This document shows positions 1 through 10,006 of a DNA stretch of 48,189 nucleotides, one piece after another. This stretch comes from an uncultured Gammaproteobacteria bacterium. GTDB taxonomy: Bacteria; Pseudomonadota; Gammaproteobacteria; Arenicellales; Poriferihabitantaceae. The stretch is from positions 1-48,189 of the forward strand of contig CALKKV010000051.1 in the NCBI GenBank assembly GCA_937992195.1, read 5' to 3'. The position numbers and the translations under genes are program-made. A model generated the notes under the pieces. That model worked only from the letters and a program-made list of their open reading frames with translations. It did not search any database and was not told where the DNA came from. Position 1 is the first letter of the stretch, and every line of letters starts with the position of its first letter.

Positions 1-2
1 AT

Positions 3-140
3 GAAGGGGAAAGCCTTATTTTACTTACACCTCAACTAGCTTCAGTTCCTGTAAACACACTTAGAAAACCAATTGGCTCTCTAGAACACTTTCGAAATCA
101 GATTATAGCGGCAGTTGACTTTGCTATTACTGGTATTTAA
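3..140 (+). CDS. CcdB-family toxin, C-terminal part (5' end outside window)
   Basis: An open frame enters from the left edge and stops at TAA 138-140, giving 45 residues. The end of the protein contains LASVPVNTL, then SLEHFRNQIIAAVDFAITGI. This lines up with the C-terminus of the F-plasmid gyrase poison CcdB ([20 protein letters not shown]..I..A....F.GI), the region that binds gyrase and the antitoxin. The gene would be the second of a ccdAB toxin-antitoxin pair, with ccdA upstream outside the window. The terminal Gly-Ile, present in CcdB, is kept. Because only the tail is visible, intactness cannot be judged. The family call is from remembered alignment, so it is moderate. Confidence 0.6.
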   Translation, partial: EGESLILLTPQLASVPVNTLRKPIGSLEHFRNQIIAAVDFAITGI

Positions 141-685
141 CATTTGTATACGAGGCGCGGTCGCTTTGCCACTTTTTGATATTTCAAAGTATCCTCCATG
201 TGTTTGATTTATTGCACTGATTGTAGCGTCTAAACTTTATGATTGGGAGGAAACCGACCGTGCCTCATAATTCTTCCTGAAGCACATTTAATGGCCCACT
301 AACTCTTGAGTCGTGTCACTAACATATTGATTCTATTTCTCTTCTTCAGTCGGTCGGTTTGCAAAGCGTCCGTTTAGAAAAAGGAAAGCGACCGATTTCT
401 GAATAATATAGTGAATACGTCAAGCTTCCTGCTTTTGTCATTGAATGGACTAATACTAAAACCATACTTGCGTTTATCTATTTGGTCTGGCTGTTCGCTT
501 TCGGGAGATGGAGCGCCCTGAGAGCTAAAGGTGAGATTTTTCGAAGAGCGTCTCTGCTGAGCAATCTACGGCCATTGTCAGATATTGTTGAAACGCGGAA
601 TTTGAGTTGTCAGATCAAGTTTCAATATATTCAGACAAGTGGTTAGCTGGCATTCTGGCATTGCCGCGTGTTTAGGGAACGCCGC
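141..685. other. Intergenic stretch with no gene seen
   Basis: About 545 bases lie between the toxin gene end and the topA stop. All frames are broken by stops and I recognise no RNA gene. A GC-poor sequence with scattered short repeats of the type CCGACCG / CGGTCGG (near 256 and 350) is present but has no clear structure. It may contain decayed sequence. Confidence 0.4.
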
Positions 686-3136
686 TTAGTCTTCTTTCTT
701 CGAAGTTTTCTTTTTAGTCGCTTTTTTCTTGCTTGTCTTCTTCTTACTGGCCTTTTTCTTGCTCGCTTTCTTTTTTGCTTTTTTCTTCGCCTTCTTCTTT
801 GTCACTTTCTTTTTAGCGACTTTTTTCTTCGCAACCTTTTTCTTGCCGCGAGGCGGTTTTGCGTTCTTTAATAGCTCTTCGCAATCTTCCAGCGTCAGTG
901 TTTTTGGCTCTTCAATATCCTTTGGCACTCGAGCATTCTTTTCGCCATCGGTGACATAGGGACCGTAACGACCGTTTAATACCTGGATTCCGGCTTCTTC
1001 GAAATCAAGGATTAAGCGATTCGCATCTTTTTCTTTCTTTTCGGCAACGAGTTGCAACACGACGTCGAGCTCAACGGTATACGGGTCGTTGTCTTTGCCG
1101 AGAGAAACAAACTTATCTCCATACTTTACATACGGACCAAAGCGGCCGATGGCAACGGTTAGCTTTTCACCTTCTGTTGTTTCGCCCATGGAGCGAGGCA
1201 GCTTAAATAATTCAACTGCCTCTTCGAAGGTGATCGAATCAAGCTTCTGCCCCGGCCGCAGGCTGGCAAACGTTGGTTTTTCTTCGTCATCTCTCGTGCC
1301 AATCTGGGCATAAGGACCGTAACGTCCCATCCGTACGGACAAGGGTTTGCCGGTCTTGGGGTCTTCGCCCAGTACACGCGCCTGAATCACTTCATCACGG
1401 GAAACCGATTCGTCTTTATGTTCAACCTGTTTTGAGAACGGCTCCCAGAAATCGCGCATCAACGGAATCCATTTCTTTTCGCCGCGCGAGATCTCATCGA
1501 GGGCGTCTTCCATTTTTGCGGTGAAGTCGTAGTCGACGTACTGCGTGAAGTGCTGCGATAGAAATCGATTCACGATCTTGCCAATATCGGTGGCTTCAAA
1601 GCGACGCTGTTCTAAGGTCACATATTCCCGATTTAGCAGGGTGCTGATGATGCTGGCATAGGTTGACGGTCGACCGATGCCGTAAGCTTCCAGAGTTTTA
1701 ACTAGCGAAGCTTCGTTAAAACGCGGTGGCGGTTCGGTAAAGTGTTGTTCCGGACGAATTTCTTTGAGTGTGACTTCATCTCCCTCTTTCATCGGAGGCA
1801 GAATGACATCCTTTTCATACTTGTCTTTTTTGTCGTCTAAGCCTTCCTTATAGACAGACATAAATCCCGGGATGCGAATGGTTGAACCTGAAGAACGAAA
1901 CGTACCCGCATCGCCTGCGGCGAGATCAATGGATACTGTATCAATCGTGGCGTGCATCATTTGGCAGGCCACTGTTCGCTTCCAAATAAGATCGTAGAGA
2001 CGATACTGGTCATCGCTTAACGAATCTTTGATTTTCTCCGGCATGCGGTCGGCTGATGTCGGCCTGACTGCTTCGTGTGCCTCTTGCGCATTTTTAGCCT
2101 TGCTTTTAAATACCCGAGGTTCTTCAGGAACCATATCCTCGCCATACCGTTTGGCGATCAGGTTGCGAATTTCAGAAACCGCTTCGCCAGCCAGCACCAC
2201 CGAGTCCGTACGCATATAAGTAATGAGACCCGCTGCACCCCCTTCGATATCTATTCCTTCATACAGCTGCTGCGCTGTCTGCATGGTTCGGCGGGTGTTA
2301 AAGCCGAGCTTCCGCGACGCTTCTTGCTGCAGGGTAGAAGTGGTAAATGGCGCCGCGGGATTACGCTTGCGTTCGCGCTTAGTGACATTCGAAACGACCA
2401 GTTTGCCGTTGGCCGCTTCTCTTAATCGCGTTTCAACCTCGCTAGCGCGAGTTTCGTTGGTGATCGAAAACTGCTCAAGCTTATCGCCCTCAAATACGGT
2501 GAGTTTGCTGGCAAAATCTTCAGAAGAAAAATTGAGGTCGGACTCAATGGTCCAGTATTCTTTAGGAATAAAGGCTTCTATCTCTGCGTCACGTTCGCAG
2601 ATCATGCGCAATGCTGGACTTTGTACGCGTCCGGCAGACAGACCCGTTCGCACTTTCTTCCAAAGCAAAGGAGACAGGTTAAAGCCCACCAGATAATCAA
2701 GCGCTCTACGCGCCTGCTGCGCATCCACTAGGTCAACCGATAGCTCTCTTGGGTTTTCAACCGCCTTACGAATAGCGGATCGTGTGATTTCATGGAATTC
2801 AACGCGGTATACCGGTTTGTCATCCAGCAAACCCATTTCCTTCAGCAGCTCATAAAGATGCCATGAAATCGCTTCGCCTTCTCTATCCGGGTCAGTAGCG
2901 AGATAGAGTGCATCGGCTTTTTTAAGGGCTTTGACAATCTTATCGACGTGCTTTTGATTTCGCTCGATGATCTGGTAAGTCATTTCGAAATCATTTTCTG
3001 TATCCACTGCCCCTTTCTTAGGCAGTAGATCGCGCACGTGACCATAGGACGCCAGCGCGGTGAAGTCATTGTCTAAATATTTAGACATCGACCGCGCCTT
3101 GGCCGGTGATTCGACGATGATAAGTGGTTTACCCAT
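686..3136 (-). CDS. topA: DNA topoisomerase I with lysine-repeat tail
   Basis: Type IA topoisomerase that relaxes negatively supercoiled DNA through a 5'-phosphotyrosine intermediate. The N-terminus KPLIIVESPAKARSM starts the Toprim domain, and DPDREGEAISWHL holds the acidic metal site. The active-site tyrosine is in ITYMRTDS (about residue 307). Three C-terminal repeats with GRYGPY or GRFGPY cores (Toprim_Crpt type) replace the cysteine zinc fingers of the E. coli enzyme. The last ~50 residues are almost pure KKK-V/A/T/S repeats, a DNA-binding tail known from other bacterial TopA proteins. Length 816 aa against 865 in E. coli. It heads the minus-strand block with smg and dprA downstream of no obvious promoter inside genes; the 160-bp gap to smg probably holds its promoter. 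Confidence 0.97.
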   Translation of the reverse strand: MGKPLIIVESPAKARSMSKYLDNDFTALASYGHVRDLLPKKGAVDTENDFEMTYQIIERNQKHVDKIVKALKKADALYLATDPDREGEAISWHLYELLKEMGLLDDKPVYRVEFHEITRSAIRKAVENPRELSVDLVDAQQARRALDYLVGFNLSPLLWKKVRTGLSAGRVQSPALRMICERDAEIEAFIPKEYWTIESDLNFSSEDFASKLTVFEGDKLEQFSITNETRASEVETRLREAANGKLVVSNVTKRERKRNPAAPFTTSTLQQEASRKLGFNTRRTMQTAQQLYEGIDIEGGAAGLITYMRTDSVVLAGEAVSEIRNLIAKRYGEDMVPEEPRVFKSKAKNAQEAHEAVRPTSADRMPEKIKDSLSDDQYRLYDLIWKRTVACQMMHATIDTVSIDLAAGDAGTFRSSGSTIRIPGFMSVYKEGLDDKKDKYEKDVILPPMKEGDEVTLKEIRPEQHFTEPPPRFNEASLVKTLEAYGIGRPSTYASIISTLLNREYVTLEQRRFEATDIGKIVNRFLSQHFTQYVDYDFTAKMEDALDEISRGEKKWIPLMRDFWEPFSKQVEHKDESVSRDEVIQARVLGEDPKTGKPLSVRMGRYGPYAQIGTRDDEEKPTFASLRPGQKLDSITFEEAVELFKLPRSMGETTEGEKLTVAIGRFGPYVKYGDKFVSLGKDNDPYTVELDVVLQLVAEKKEKDANRLILDFEEAGIQVLNGRYGPYVTDGEKNARVPKDIEEPKTLTLEDCEELLKNAKPPRGKKKVAKKKVAKKKVTKKKAKKKAKKKASKKKASKKKTSKKKATKKKTSKKED

Positions 3137-3297
3137 AAAAAGCGTACGGTATTATTTGTTGTGCATTATTCATGAAGTTGCTGAACCTGTTCTGACTGAG
3201 CCCCTGCACAAGGTTCGCGATGCGTCAGGTTTTTAACCGTTAGTGACAGTCCTGGTCAATAGAAAACGTGGAAATTAGATCAATTACGATCAAGGTG

Positions 3298-3777
3298 CTA
3301 ATGAATACAGGCATGTAGACCATCCAGAACGAGGGATTCTGTCAATTCACTCATGCCTTCTCCACCCGTGTAGTTGCTGAGAACCATCAAGATTACCCAC
3401 TTAATGTGGTCAATTTCCACAGGCTCAACCCCCAGTGCCAAAAGCTGGTCTATTACCATTTCGCGGGAAATTGGGTTTAATACTCCACATTGTTCGAGGC
3501 TTAGCAATAAACCGCGGGCTTCTGTATTGAGATATTCTGCTTCCTCTGGCGTGTAGTGGCGAATCGATCCGCCTACTGTCGAGGTAAAGTCTTCAGGATG
3601 CTCTTCACACAACGCGGCGAGATTTTCCAGCCAGTCAAAAGCCTGATCTATCATCCCGCTGTCAAATCCGGCCTGACTTAGCTCTAAAACCAGCGTTTCC
3701 TGATCGGGTTCGTAGCCATCATCAAACATATAGTTTTCAAACAAGTAGATCAGGATATCCAGCACGCTTTCTTTCAT
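3298..3777 (-). CDS. smg: Smg family protein (DUF494)
   Basis: A 159-aa acidic, helical protein starting MKESVLDILIYLFENYM and containing the family-typical D..YEPDQETLVLELSQAGF and IDQAFDWLE. Smg sits beside dprA in many gammaproteobacteria, as here, where dprA lies 33 bp upstream on the same strand. No enzymatic motif is visible and the cellular role of the family is not established. Start ATG at 3777 is the only reasonable one for the conserved N-terminus. Confidence 0.93.
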   Translation of the reverse strand: MKESVLDILIYLFENYMFDDGYEPDQETLVLELSQAGFDSGMIDQAFDWLENLAALCEEHPEDFTSTVGGSIRHYTPEEAEYLNTEARGLLLSLEQCGVLNPISREMVIDQLLALGVEPVEIDHIKWVILMVLSNYTGGEGMSELTESLVLDGLHACIH

Positions 3778-3810
3778 TTAATAATGTTCTATCTCAGATT
3801 TATCTGAAAA

Positions 3811-4923
3811 TTAGGTCGATGGGAACCGTTGGTAGCCACCAACAGATTCGATCACCAGACCCTGCAGTTCAAGTTGCACGAGAATGGATGAAACTTGGTC
3901 CGCCGTCAATCCGCTGTGACGAATTAGTTCGTCTACAGGGCAAGGGGCGAAATCGAGCAATTCGAATATTCCATTTTGTTCAGCATTTAACGCGATCTGC
4001 GAAACAGATTTTTGGAAAACCGTGTTTTGGTGAATCCAGCCGGTATCGCTGACTTCGGCCAATACCTCCTCAGGTGATTCGGCAATCGCCGCACCCTGTT
4101 TCAACAAATAATGACAGCCTTTGCTGCCGGGAAGATGAATGGACCCAGGAATGGCAAATACCTCGCGCCCCTGTTCGGCCGCCAGTCTGGCAGTAATCAA
4201 ACTGCCACTTTGCAGCCCGGCTTCTACCACTAGTGTTGCCAAAGACAAACCGCTGATAATGCGATTACGGCTTGGAAAGTGGTTTCTCCTTGGCGGTGAT
4301 TTCGGCGGAAATTCGGTAACCACTAGCCCTCGCTCTGCAATTGCGCGATGCAGCGCTCTGTTGCGTGATGGATAAACTTGATCAATACCGGTGGCAATGA
4401 CAGCAGTGGTTTCACCAGATGCGTCAAGCGCCCCCTGGTGTGACGCCGTGTCGATACCAAGAGCCAATCCACTGGTGACGCCAAACCCCTGGGCGCAAAA
4501 TGATGCAGAAAAGTGTAGTGCAGTTTCTTTTCCTCCTCGAGACGCGTGGCGGCTACCGACCATTGCAATTTGTGGTTTGGTCAGCAATTCTCTGTTGCCA
4601 AGATAAAATAACCCCAGGGGTCCGCTGTCCGTCGCTCTTAGCAGGGGTGGATAACATTCGCTATTACACGGAATGAAATTCGCTCCCATCCGCTCGAGGA
4701 GCTGGATATCCTCTTTTACCGTGTCTGAGAGTGCACGTGAAAGCGGCTTTAGAAATAGAGCGGGTTCAATCGACCTGCCGGCTATTTCTGCGAGAGATTC
4801 CTTCAGGGTGTTAGCGGAGGCAGAAAAAATTGCTCCGGGAGAACCAAGCTGCTCTAGCAAAAAATGTTTTTGGTTCAGTGATGCTCCTTTCGTATAGAGA
4901 AGACGCAACCAATCTTCAATCAT
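3811..4923 (-). CDS. dprA: DNA-processing protein DprA
   Basis: DprA/Smf loads RecA onto single-stranded DNA taken up during transformation and also acts in general recombination. Visible are the Rossmann-fold core VGSRHASRGG, SGLALGIDTASHQGAL, the ATGIDQVYPSRNR segment, NHFPSRNRIISGLS, and EAGLQSGSLITARLAAEQGREVFAIPGS, followed by a C-terminal winged-helix-like domain (DELIRHSGLTADQVSSILVQLELQGLV). The 370-aa length is normal. It lies between smg and the LysM gene, the usual gammaproteobacterial arrangement. Confidence 0.97.
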   Translation of the reverse strand: MIEDWLRLLYTKGASLNQKHFLLEQLGSPGAIFSASANTLKESLAEIAGRSIEPALFLKPLSRALSDTVKEDIQLLERMGANFIPCNSECYPPLLRATDSGPLGLFYLGNRELLTKPQIAMVGSRHASRGGKETALHFSASFCAQGFGVTSGLALGIDTASHQGALDASGETTAVIATGIDQVYPSRNRALHRAIAERGLVVTEFPPKSPPRRNHFPSRNRIISGLSLATLVVEAGLQSGSLITARLAAEQGREVFAIPGSIHLPGSKGCHYLLKQGAAIAESPEEVLAEVSDTGWIHQNTVFQKSVSQIALNAEQNGIFELLDFAPCPVDELIRHSGLTADQVSSILVQLELQGLVIESVGGYQRFPST

Positions 4924-5088
4924 ATCGACACTCCATGTCAGTACATCGCTTAAAAATCAGCGATCAGTTTTTTAAAAGAGGGATGTTGTGTTTTTCGCGG
5001 TCCTTGCGAAAGCACTAACTCTAGAGTGTGATATTTACGCGTTTGACCGCGAAAATCAATCCTTTGGTAAGAACACCAGAGGACGAAG

Positions 5089-5118
5089 CTGACCCCGTTT
5101 TAATTAAAACGGGGTCAG
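5089..5118. repeat. Perfect 30-bp palindrome (terminator or REP-like)
   Basis: CTGACCCCGTTTTAA is followed directly by its exact reverse complement. It lies 13 bp past the stop of the LysM gene, so it can act as a transcription terminator, although no T-run follows the stem on either strand. CTGACCCC/GGGGTCAG arms are also typical of REP-type repeats mobilised by RAYT transposases; no RAYT gene is in the window. Confidence 0.6.
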
Positions 5119-5131
5119 GTAGGTAGTTGGA

Positions 5132-6199
5132 TTAAGGGTTAACGAACCTATCCCCTAGGCTAATTGGACGGGTTGCTTCCATGACAAGCGCATAGCTTAG
5201 TTTGTCGAACACACGAAAAACCATCATCAAGCCAGATGATTCATCTGGTGGGGTAAAAGATTTTTTGGTGACCGGATCTTTGCGGCTCTTGCGGTGATAC
5301 ATCGCCCGTAAAACATGACCTGGTTCTAGTCCTTCTCTTTCTCCACCCGAGATGATTACGACGTCAAAACGACCGACATCGCTTACCCCTTTCGGTGCAT
5401 AAAGAATAGTGCCAGAGACTTCATTCTCAGGCGCTCTTGGCTCAAAGTAGGGAAGCGGTTTGAAATCGTCAAATGGCGTAATACGTGCGCCAGGGCGAAT
5501 GTCTTCGTTAGAGTCCAGAACAACCATTTTGGATACATCTTCTTCGCCACGCAACATTTTTGCGTCGCCCAAATGCTTTGCCTCAACCCCTAGGATTTCT
5601 CCGGTGTCAGGCTCTATCAGTGTTTCTCCTACCAAGAAGATTCGATATCCTTCCGCATCAAAATCTTGCATATTTCTGGCATAAAACTGGTCGTACTTGC
5701 CAAGAATAAGCTCGTCATCTACGCCCTGTAAAACATAGCCCGTATTGTCCAAATCTCCCGGCTCAATAATCAAAGGAGAGGTGAGAAATGGCGCAATAAC
5801 ATTTGGTGGAATCGCAGGAATACCGCGATCCAAATCACTGCGTCTGACTTTCGGCTTTAGACGAACAACTTTAATGTCACCGAGTCCGGTTACAACCAGC
5901 AAATCTCCCGGAAAGATCAAATGCGGATTCGCAATGTCTTTATTGTTCTGCCAGATTAATGGCCAGCGCCAAGGGTCTCTTAAAAACCGATTGGCAATTC
6001 CCCAGAGTGTGTCGCCTTTCTTAACAACATAGCGATCGGGTGCATCCTCTTTTAAAGTTTGCGCATTGGCGACACCGAGCATCGTGAGAGAAGCTAAAAT
6101 GAAAGCCAACTGGATTAAACGCTTCGCGTATGACTGATTTCCCTTGAGCGCATTACTGTTGCGTCCATTCGGGCGTTTAAATAAAGACAAACGTCTCAT
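5132..6199 (-). CDS. Secreted LysM-domain protein
   Basis: A 355-aa exported protein. After a basic N-terminus a hydrophobic segment (LIQLAFILASLTMLGVANA) ends in an Ala-x-Ala signal-peptidase site near residue 46. A LysM peptidoglycan-binding domain follows: DRYVVKKGDTLWGIANRFLRDPWRWPLIW...NPHLIFPGDLLVV. The remaining ~250 residues are beta-rich without motifs I recognise. Genes of this type lie next to dprA in many gammaproteobacteria; the exact role is unknown. It probably binds cell-wall glycan in the periplasm. Confidence 0.9.
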   Translation of the reverse strand: MRRLSLFKRPNGRNSNALKGNQSYAKRLIQLAFILASLTMLGVANAQTLKEDAPDRYVVKKGDTLWGIANRFLRDPWRWPLIWQNNKDIANPHLIFPGDLLVVTGLGDIKVVRLKPKVRRSDLDRGIPAIPPNVIAPFLTSPLIIEPGDLDNTGYVLQGVDDELILGKYDQFYARNMQDFDAEGYRIFLVGETLIEPDTGEILGVEAKHLGDAKMLRGEEDVSKMVVLDSNEDIRPGARITPFDDFKPLPYFEPRAPENEVSGTILYAPKGVSDVGRFDVVIISGGEREGLEPGHVLRAMYHRKSRKDPVTKKSFTPPDESSGLMMVFRVFDKLSYALVMEATRPISLGDRFVNP

Positions 6200-6821
6200 G
6201 GTGACGAATCCTGATTAAAAATGTTTAGTGTTTGGGCCGCTTTCGCCGAATATTCGAGGGTTTTCGGCGCCCCCGCCGTCCGATCAAATGCAATTCGCTC
6301 ACATTCGAAGCTCGGATTCTATGTTTATACGAGTATCAAAGTCCAATTTTACAATAGTTTATAGATGTTTTTTAGATGTAATTATCGATATAGTATCGCT
6401 TCATGAGTGAGAAACTTGTTCTGGTGCCCATTCAAGGGGGGCAATAGTAGCCAAAATTGATGCGCGAAGGTGCAAAATTCACTTATATTCAATCAAATTG
6501 TTGTAGAAAGCCCGTGTTTTAGCCAGATGGCCAGTTGTTTTCGAGATTTTCTGCTGCATATCATAGAAAGATGAGATATTTACGCCAAAAAGCCAATCTT
6601 TGGCCCATACAACGCGGTTTTAGAAGAACTCTGAGAGTTCCTCACGGAGACCATAAGGATCTATTGCTACTTCCATTTAAAAGGACAGCTCAACCTAACC
6701 AAGTCGCATTTCATCGAATCCACTGATTGAGCTTTTGGCGGCATGTCGAAGCCATTGCCTACTTTCCCATTACTTTCCGTTTGAAAAAACACTACTTTAA
6801 TATCCTAACTATTAACTAAAT
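6200..6821. other. Long AT-rich intergenic region between LysM gene and hisB
   Basis: These 620 bases separate the divergent LysM and his operons and must carry promoters for both. In many relatives def and fmt begin here; I find no trace of them. No ORF shows protein-like composition, no histidine-rich leader peptide precedes hisB, and no tRNA fold was recognised. The last ~60 bases before hisB are very AT-rich (TTGAAA near 6780), but I cannot assign a confident -35/-10 pair. Confidence 0.4.
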
Positions 6822-7412
6822 ATGACTGATCGAATCGCTACGGTGACGCGAGATACCGCAGAAACACAAATTACCGTGACGGTGAATCTGGATGGCACCG
6901 GCAAAGCCAAATTTGATACTGGCGTGCCGTTTCTCGAGCACATGCTGGATCAAATCGCCAGACACGGGGTCATGGATTTGGAGATTTCTGCCAAGGGTGA
7001 CCTCCACATTGATGACCATCACACGGTGGAAGATATTGGTATTACTTTGGGGCAGGCAGTGGCCAAAGCGGTAGGCGATAAGGCGGGAATTCGGCGCTAT
7101 GGCCATGCTTACGTGCCTTTGGACGAAGCACTGAGTAGGGTGGTCATCGATTTCTCTGGTCGCCCATTGTTAACCCAAAAAGCGAGCTTTCCGGACGGTA
7201 TGATTGGTCGCTTTGCGACAACCCTGATCCATGAATTCTTTCAAGGTTTCTGCAATCACGCCCTAACTACGCTGCATATTGATAATTTGCGCGGTGCCAA
7301 CTCGCATCATATTGCCGAGACCATGTTCAAAGCATTTGGTCGCGCTGTGCGCATGGCTGTGGAGCATGACCCGCGTATGAGCGGCGTCCCTTCCACTAAG
7401 GGCGTTCTATAA
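6822..7412 (+). CDS. hisB: Imidazoleglycerol-phosphate dehydratase
   Basis: Catalyses dehydration of imidazoleglycerol phosphate to imidazoleacetol phosphate in histidine synthesis. The 196-aa monofunctional form has the two His-rich Mn-binding motifs, [12 protein letters not shown] and [17 protein letters not shown], plus [13 protein letters not shown]. No phosphatase domain is fused, unlike the enterobacterial bifunctional HisB. It is first in the his operon; ATG at 6822 has only a weak ribosome-binding site. Confidence 0.97.
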   Translation: MTDRIATVTRDTAETQITVTVNLDGTGKAKFDTGVPFLEHMLDQIARHGVMDLEISAKGDLHIDDHHTVEDIGITLGQAVAKAVGDKAGIRRYGHAYVPLDEALSRVVIDFSGRPLLTQKASFPDGMIGRFATTLIHEFFQGFCNHALTTLHIDNLRGANSHHIAETMFKAFGRAVRMAVEHDPRMSGVPSTKGVL

Positions 7413-7420
7413 GAAATACT

Positions 7421-8077
7421 GTGAAAGAGCGCGTTGTTATTGTAAATCTTGGAACGGGAAATCTCCGTTCTGTATACCGTGCCTTCGAATTCGCGGAAGG
7501 TAAAGGCGATGTCACGATTAGCGCTGATCCCGAGATTATTCGCAATGCCGACAAGCTGGTTTTACCTGGACAAGGGGCGATTGGCACCTGGATGGGACAG
7601 CTACAGCGGGATACGCGTTTGAAGGGCGCTGTGCTGGAGCGGCTGAATCACGGGCCGGTATTGGGAATATGTCTTGGATTACAGGCGTTGCTCGATCAGA
7701 GTGAAGAAAACGGTGGTCAACAAGGGCTTGGACTAATACCAGGTAAAGTGCGACATTTTGGCTCAGCGCACCAGTCTGCGGGATTGGGTGAACATGGGTT
7801 GAAAATCCCGCATATGGGCTGGAATAAGGTGCGCCAAAAGGTGGATCATCCACTCTGGCACGATATTCAAGATGACGAGCGCTTTTACTTTGTGCATAGT
7901 TACTATGCAGAAGCAGCTGATCAGTCTACTGTCGTTGGTGAATCCACCTTCGGCAATACATTTACTTGTGCAGTTGCCCGAAATAATTTATTCGCAACGC
8001 AATTCCACCCTGAAAAAAGTCAGCAGGCGGGCTTGCAATTAATCAAAAATTTCATCCACTGGAATGGGGTCCAATAA
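7421..8077 (+). CDS. hisH: Imidazole glycerol phosphate synthase, glutaminase subunit
   Basis: Class I glutamine amidotransferase that supplies ammonia to HisF. The nucleophile elbow [11 protein letters not shown] carries the catalytic Cys, and the His/Glu of the triad lie in [11 protein letters not shown]. It starts at GTG 7421, eight bases after hisB, giving the family N-terminus [14 protein letters not shown]. 218 aa, normal length. It is followed by hisA one base after its stop, so translation is probably coupled. Confidence 0.97.
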   Translation: MKERVVIVNLGTGNLRSVYRAFEFAEGKGDVTISADPEIIRNADKLVLPGQGAIGTWMGQLQRDTRLKGAVLERLNHGPVLGICLGLQALLDQSEENGGQQGLGLIPGKVRHFGSAHQSAGLGEHGLKIPHMGWNKVRQKVDHPLWHDIQDDERFYFVHSYYAEAADQSTVVGESTFGNTFTCAVARNNLFATQFHPEKSQQAGLQLIKNFIHWNGVQ

Positions 8078-8078
8078 G

Positions 8079-8834
8079 ATGTTGTTGATACCAGCAATCG
8101 ACCTTAAGGAAGGTCAATGCGTTCGTCTTAAGCAAGGCGATATGAATGAAACTACGGTTTTTTCCGACGATCCGGTTGCTGTGGCCGGGCGCTGGGTCAA
8201 AGCCGGGGCCCGGCGACTCCATATTGTTGATCTTGATGGTGCCTTTAAGGGGGAGCCGGTCAATGCGGATGTCATACACCAAATTGCGGAAGCGTATCCG
8301 GATCTACCGATTCAGGTCGGTGGAGGGATTCGCAATGAATCAACCGTCGATGTCTACATCCAGGCTGGCGTACGCTATGTGATTATTGGAACACAGGCGG
8401 TGAAAGAGCCACACTTTATCAGTGACCTATGCGCGGAATTCTCCACACATATTATTGTTGGATTAGATGCTCGAGATGGCAAAGTCGCCACCGACGGTTG
8501 GTCCAAACTATCGAAGCATGACGCTATCGATATGGCCCAGCACTTTGAAGAAGATGGTGTGGAATCGATTATTTACACTGATATTGCCCGTGACGGCATG
8601 ATGCAGGGCGTTAATATTGAGGCCACCATGCAACTTGCAGACGCCATTAATATTCCTGTCATTGCTTCAGGTGGCATTAAGAATATCGAGAACGTGAAAA
8701 AACTTGCTGAGGTATCGGAGTCGGGCATTGTCGGCGCAATAACCGGTCGAGCCATTTACGAGGGCACAATGGATTTCGAAGAAGCGCAAAAAGCTGCAGA
8801 CGAGATTTCAGGAGGCAAGGTCTTTGGATTATAG
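8079..8834 (+). CDS. hisA: Phosphoribosylformimino-AICAR-P isomerase
   Basis: TIM-barrel Amadori isomerase of histidine synthesis. The N-terminus [21 protein letters not shown] is family-typical, with the catalytic Asp in AIDLK and the second Asp in YTDIARDGM. Phosphate-binding loops are QVGGGIR and IASGGI. I place the start at ATG 8079, not the in-frame ATG at 8064, because homologues begin here, it follows the hisH stop by one base, and a GGGG Shine-Dalgarno lies at 8066-8069. Confidence 0.96.
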   Translation: MLLIPAIDLKEGQCVRLKQGDMNETTVFSDDPVAVAGRWVKAGARRLHIVDLDGAFKGEPVNADVIHQIAEAYPDLPIQVGGGIRNESTVDVYIQAGVRYVIIGTQAVKEPHFISDLCAEFSTHIIVGLDARDGKVATDGWSKLSKHDAIDMAQHFEEDGVESIIYTDIARDGMMQGVNIEATMQLADAINIPVIASGGIKNIENVKKLAEVSESGIVGAITGRAIYEGTMDFEEAQKAADEISGGKVFGL

Positions 8835-8840
8835 ATTGTT

Positions 8841-9605
8841 ATGGGTCTAGCAAAACGTATCATTCCCTGTCTGGACGTGGATGAAGGTCGCGTGGTTAAA
8901 GGCGTGCAATTTGTCGATATTCGGGATGCCGGAGATCCGGTAGAGGTTGCACGGCGATATGATCGACAGGGCGCAGATGAAATCACCTTTCTTGATATTA
9001 CTGCGAGCTCGGATCGTCGAGATACGATTGCATATGTTGTTGAAAAGGTGGCGTCTGAGGTGTTTATCCCGCTTACCGTTGGCGGCGGGATTCGTCAGCT
9101 TGAGGATATTTATCGACTGCTTAATGTCGGTGCGGACAAAGTTTCAATAAATACGACTGCGGTAAATAATCCTGACTTTATTGATCAGGCCAGCGGGCAT
9201 TTTGGCAACCAGTGTATTGTTGTCGCGATCGATGCCAAGCAAATCGACGATTCACCTCGATGGGAGATTTACACCCATGGCGGCCGCAATCCGACCGGAT
9301 TGGATGCGATCGAATGGGCGAAACAAATGGTCGACCGGGGAGCTGGTGAGCTACTGGTGACCAGCATGGATCGTGATGGCACCAAAGGCGGCTTTGATTT
9401 AGAGCTGATGCAGCGAATTACTTCGGCGGTGAGTGTGCCGGTTATTGCTTCCGGCGGTGTTGGTGATCTGGACCATCTGGCCGATGGCGTACTTAAGGGG
9501 GGTGCTGATGCCGTGCTGGCGGCAAGTATTTTCCACTTTGGGGAATATACAATTGAGCAAGCCAAGCAACATATGGCATCAAAACAGATAGAAATGAGAT
9601 TATGA
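8841..9605 (+). CDS. hisF: Imidazole glycerol phosphate synthase, cyclase subunit
   Basis: The TIM-barrel partner of HisH, which joins ammonia to PRFAR and gives imidazoleglycerol phosphate plus AICAR. It begins [21 protein letters not shown], with catalytic Asp residues in CLDVDEGR and [11 protein letters not shown], and phosphate loops TVGGGIR and IASGGVG. 254 aa. Its stop overlaps the hisI start as ATGA at 9602-9605. Confidence 0.97.
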   Translation: MGLAKRIIPCLDVDEGRVVKGVQFVDIRDAGDPVEVARRYDRQGADEITFLDITASSDRRDTIAYVVEKVASEVFIPLTVGGGIRQLEDIYRLLNVGADKVSINTTAVNNPDFIDQASGHFGNQCIVVAIDAKQIDDSPRWEIYTHGGRNPTGLDAIEWAKQMVDRGAGELLVTSMDRDGTKGGFDLELMQRITSAVSVPVIASGGVGDLDHLADGVLKGGADAVLAASIFHFGEYTIEQAKQHMASKQIEMRL

Positions 9606-10006
9606 CGGAGATTAACCCTGCGGTTCTTGATGAGATTAAATGGAATGAGGCTGGATTAGTGCCAGCAATTGCGCAAGAGCATGATTCAGGCAAGGTTTTG
9701 ATGGTTGCCTGGATGAATCGAGAGGCATTGTCTCTTACAATCAGCGAACAACGGGCGATCTATTTCTCTCGATCGCGTCAAAAACTATGGCGTAAGGGGG
9801 AAGAATCTGGTCATGTCCAGTTGTTAAAAGAAATACGTATAGACTGTGATAGTGACGTAGTATTGATGCAGGTGGAACAATTAGGTGGAATCGCCTGTCA
9901 CACCGGCCGCCATCATTGTTTTTACAAGCGATTTGACGATGGAAACTGGCGTGATGTTGAGCCGATTCTGAAAAGCGCTGATGAGATTTATAAAAGGGAT
10001 AGATAG
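9602..10006 (+). CDS. hisI: Phosphoribosyl-AMP cyclohydrolase
   Basis: Opens the purine ring of PR-AMP. The zinc/magnesium motifs are clear: [27 protein letters not shown], the DCDSD cluster and [10 protein letters not shown]. This is a stand-alone HisI of 134 aa; hisE is separate. The stop TAG (10004-10006) is immediately followed by the inverted repeat of an inserted element, so the extreme C-terminus (YKRDR) may have been fixed by the insertion. Confidence 0.96.
   Translation: MTEINPAVLDEIKWNEAGLVPAIAQEHDSGKVLMVAWMNREALSLTISEQRAIYFSRSRQKLWRKGEESGHVQLLKEIRIDCDSDVVLMQVEQLGGIACHTGRHHCFYKRFDDGNWRDVEPILKSADEIYKRDR

Noticed and set aside
668..959. Plus-strand ORFs rich in Phe and Leu
   Set aside because: They are the antisense of the lysine-repeat tail of topA (AAG/AAA codons read as CTT/TTT).
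6200..6821. Histidine attenuator before hisB
   Set aside because: No His-rich leader peptide and no terminator/antiterminator pair could be found.
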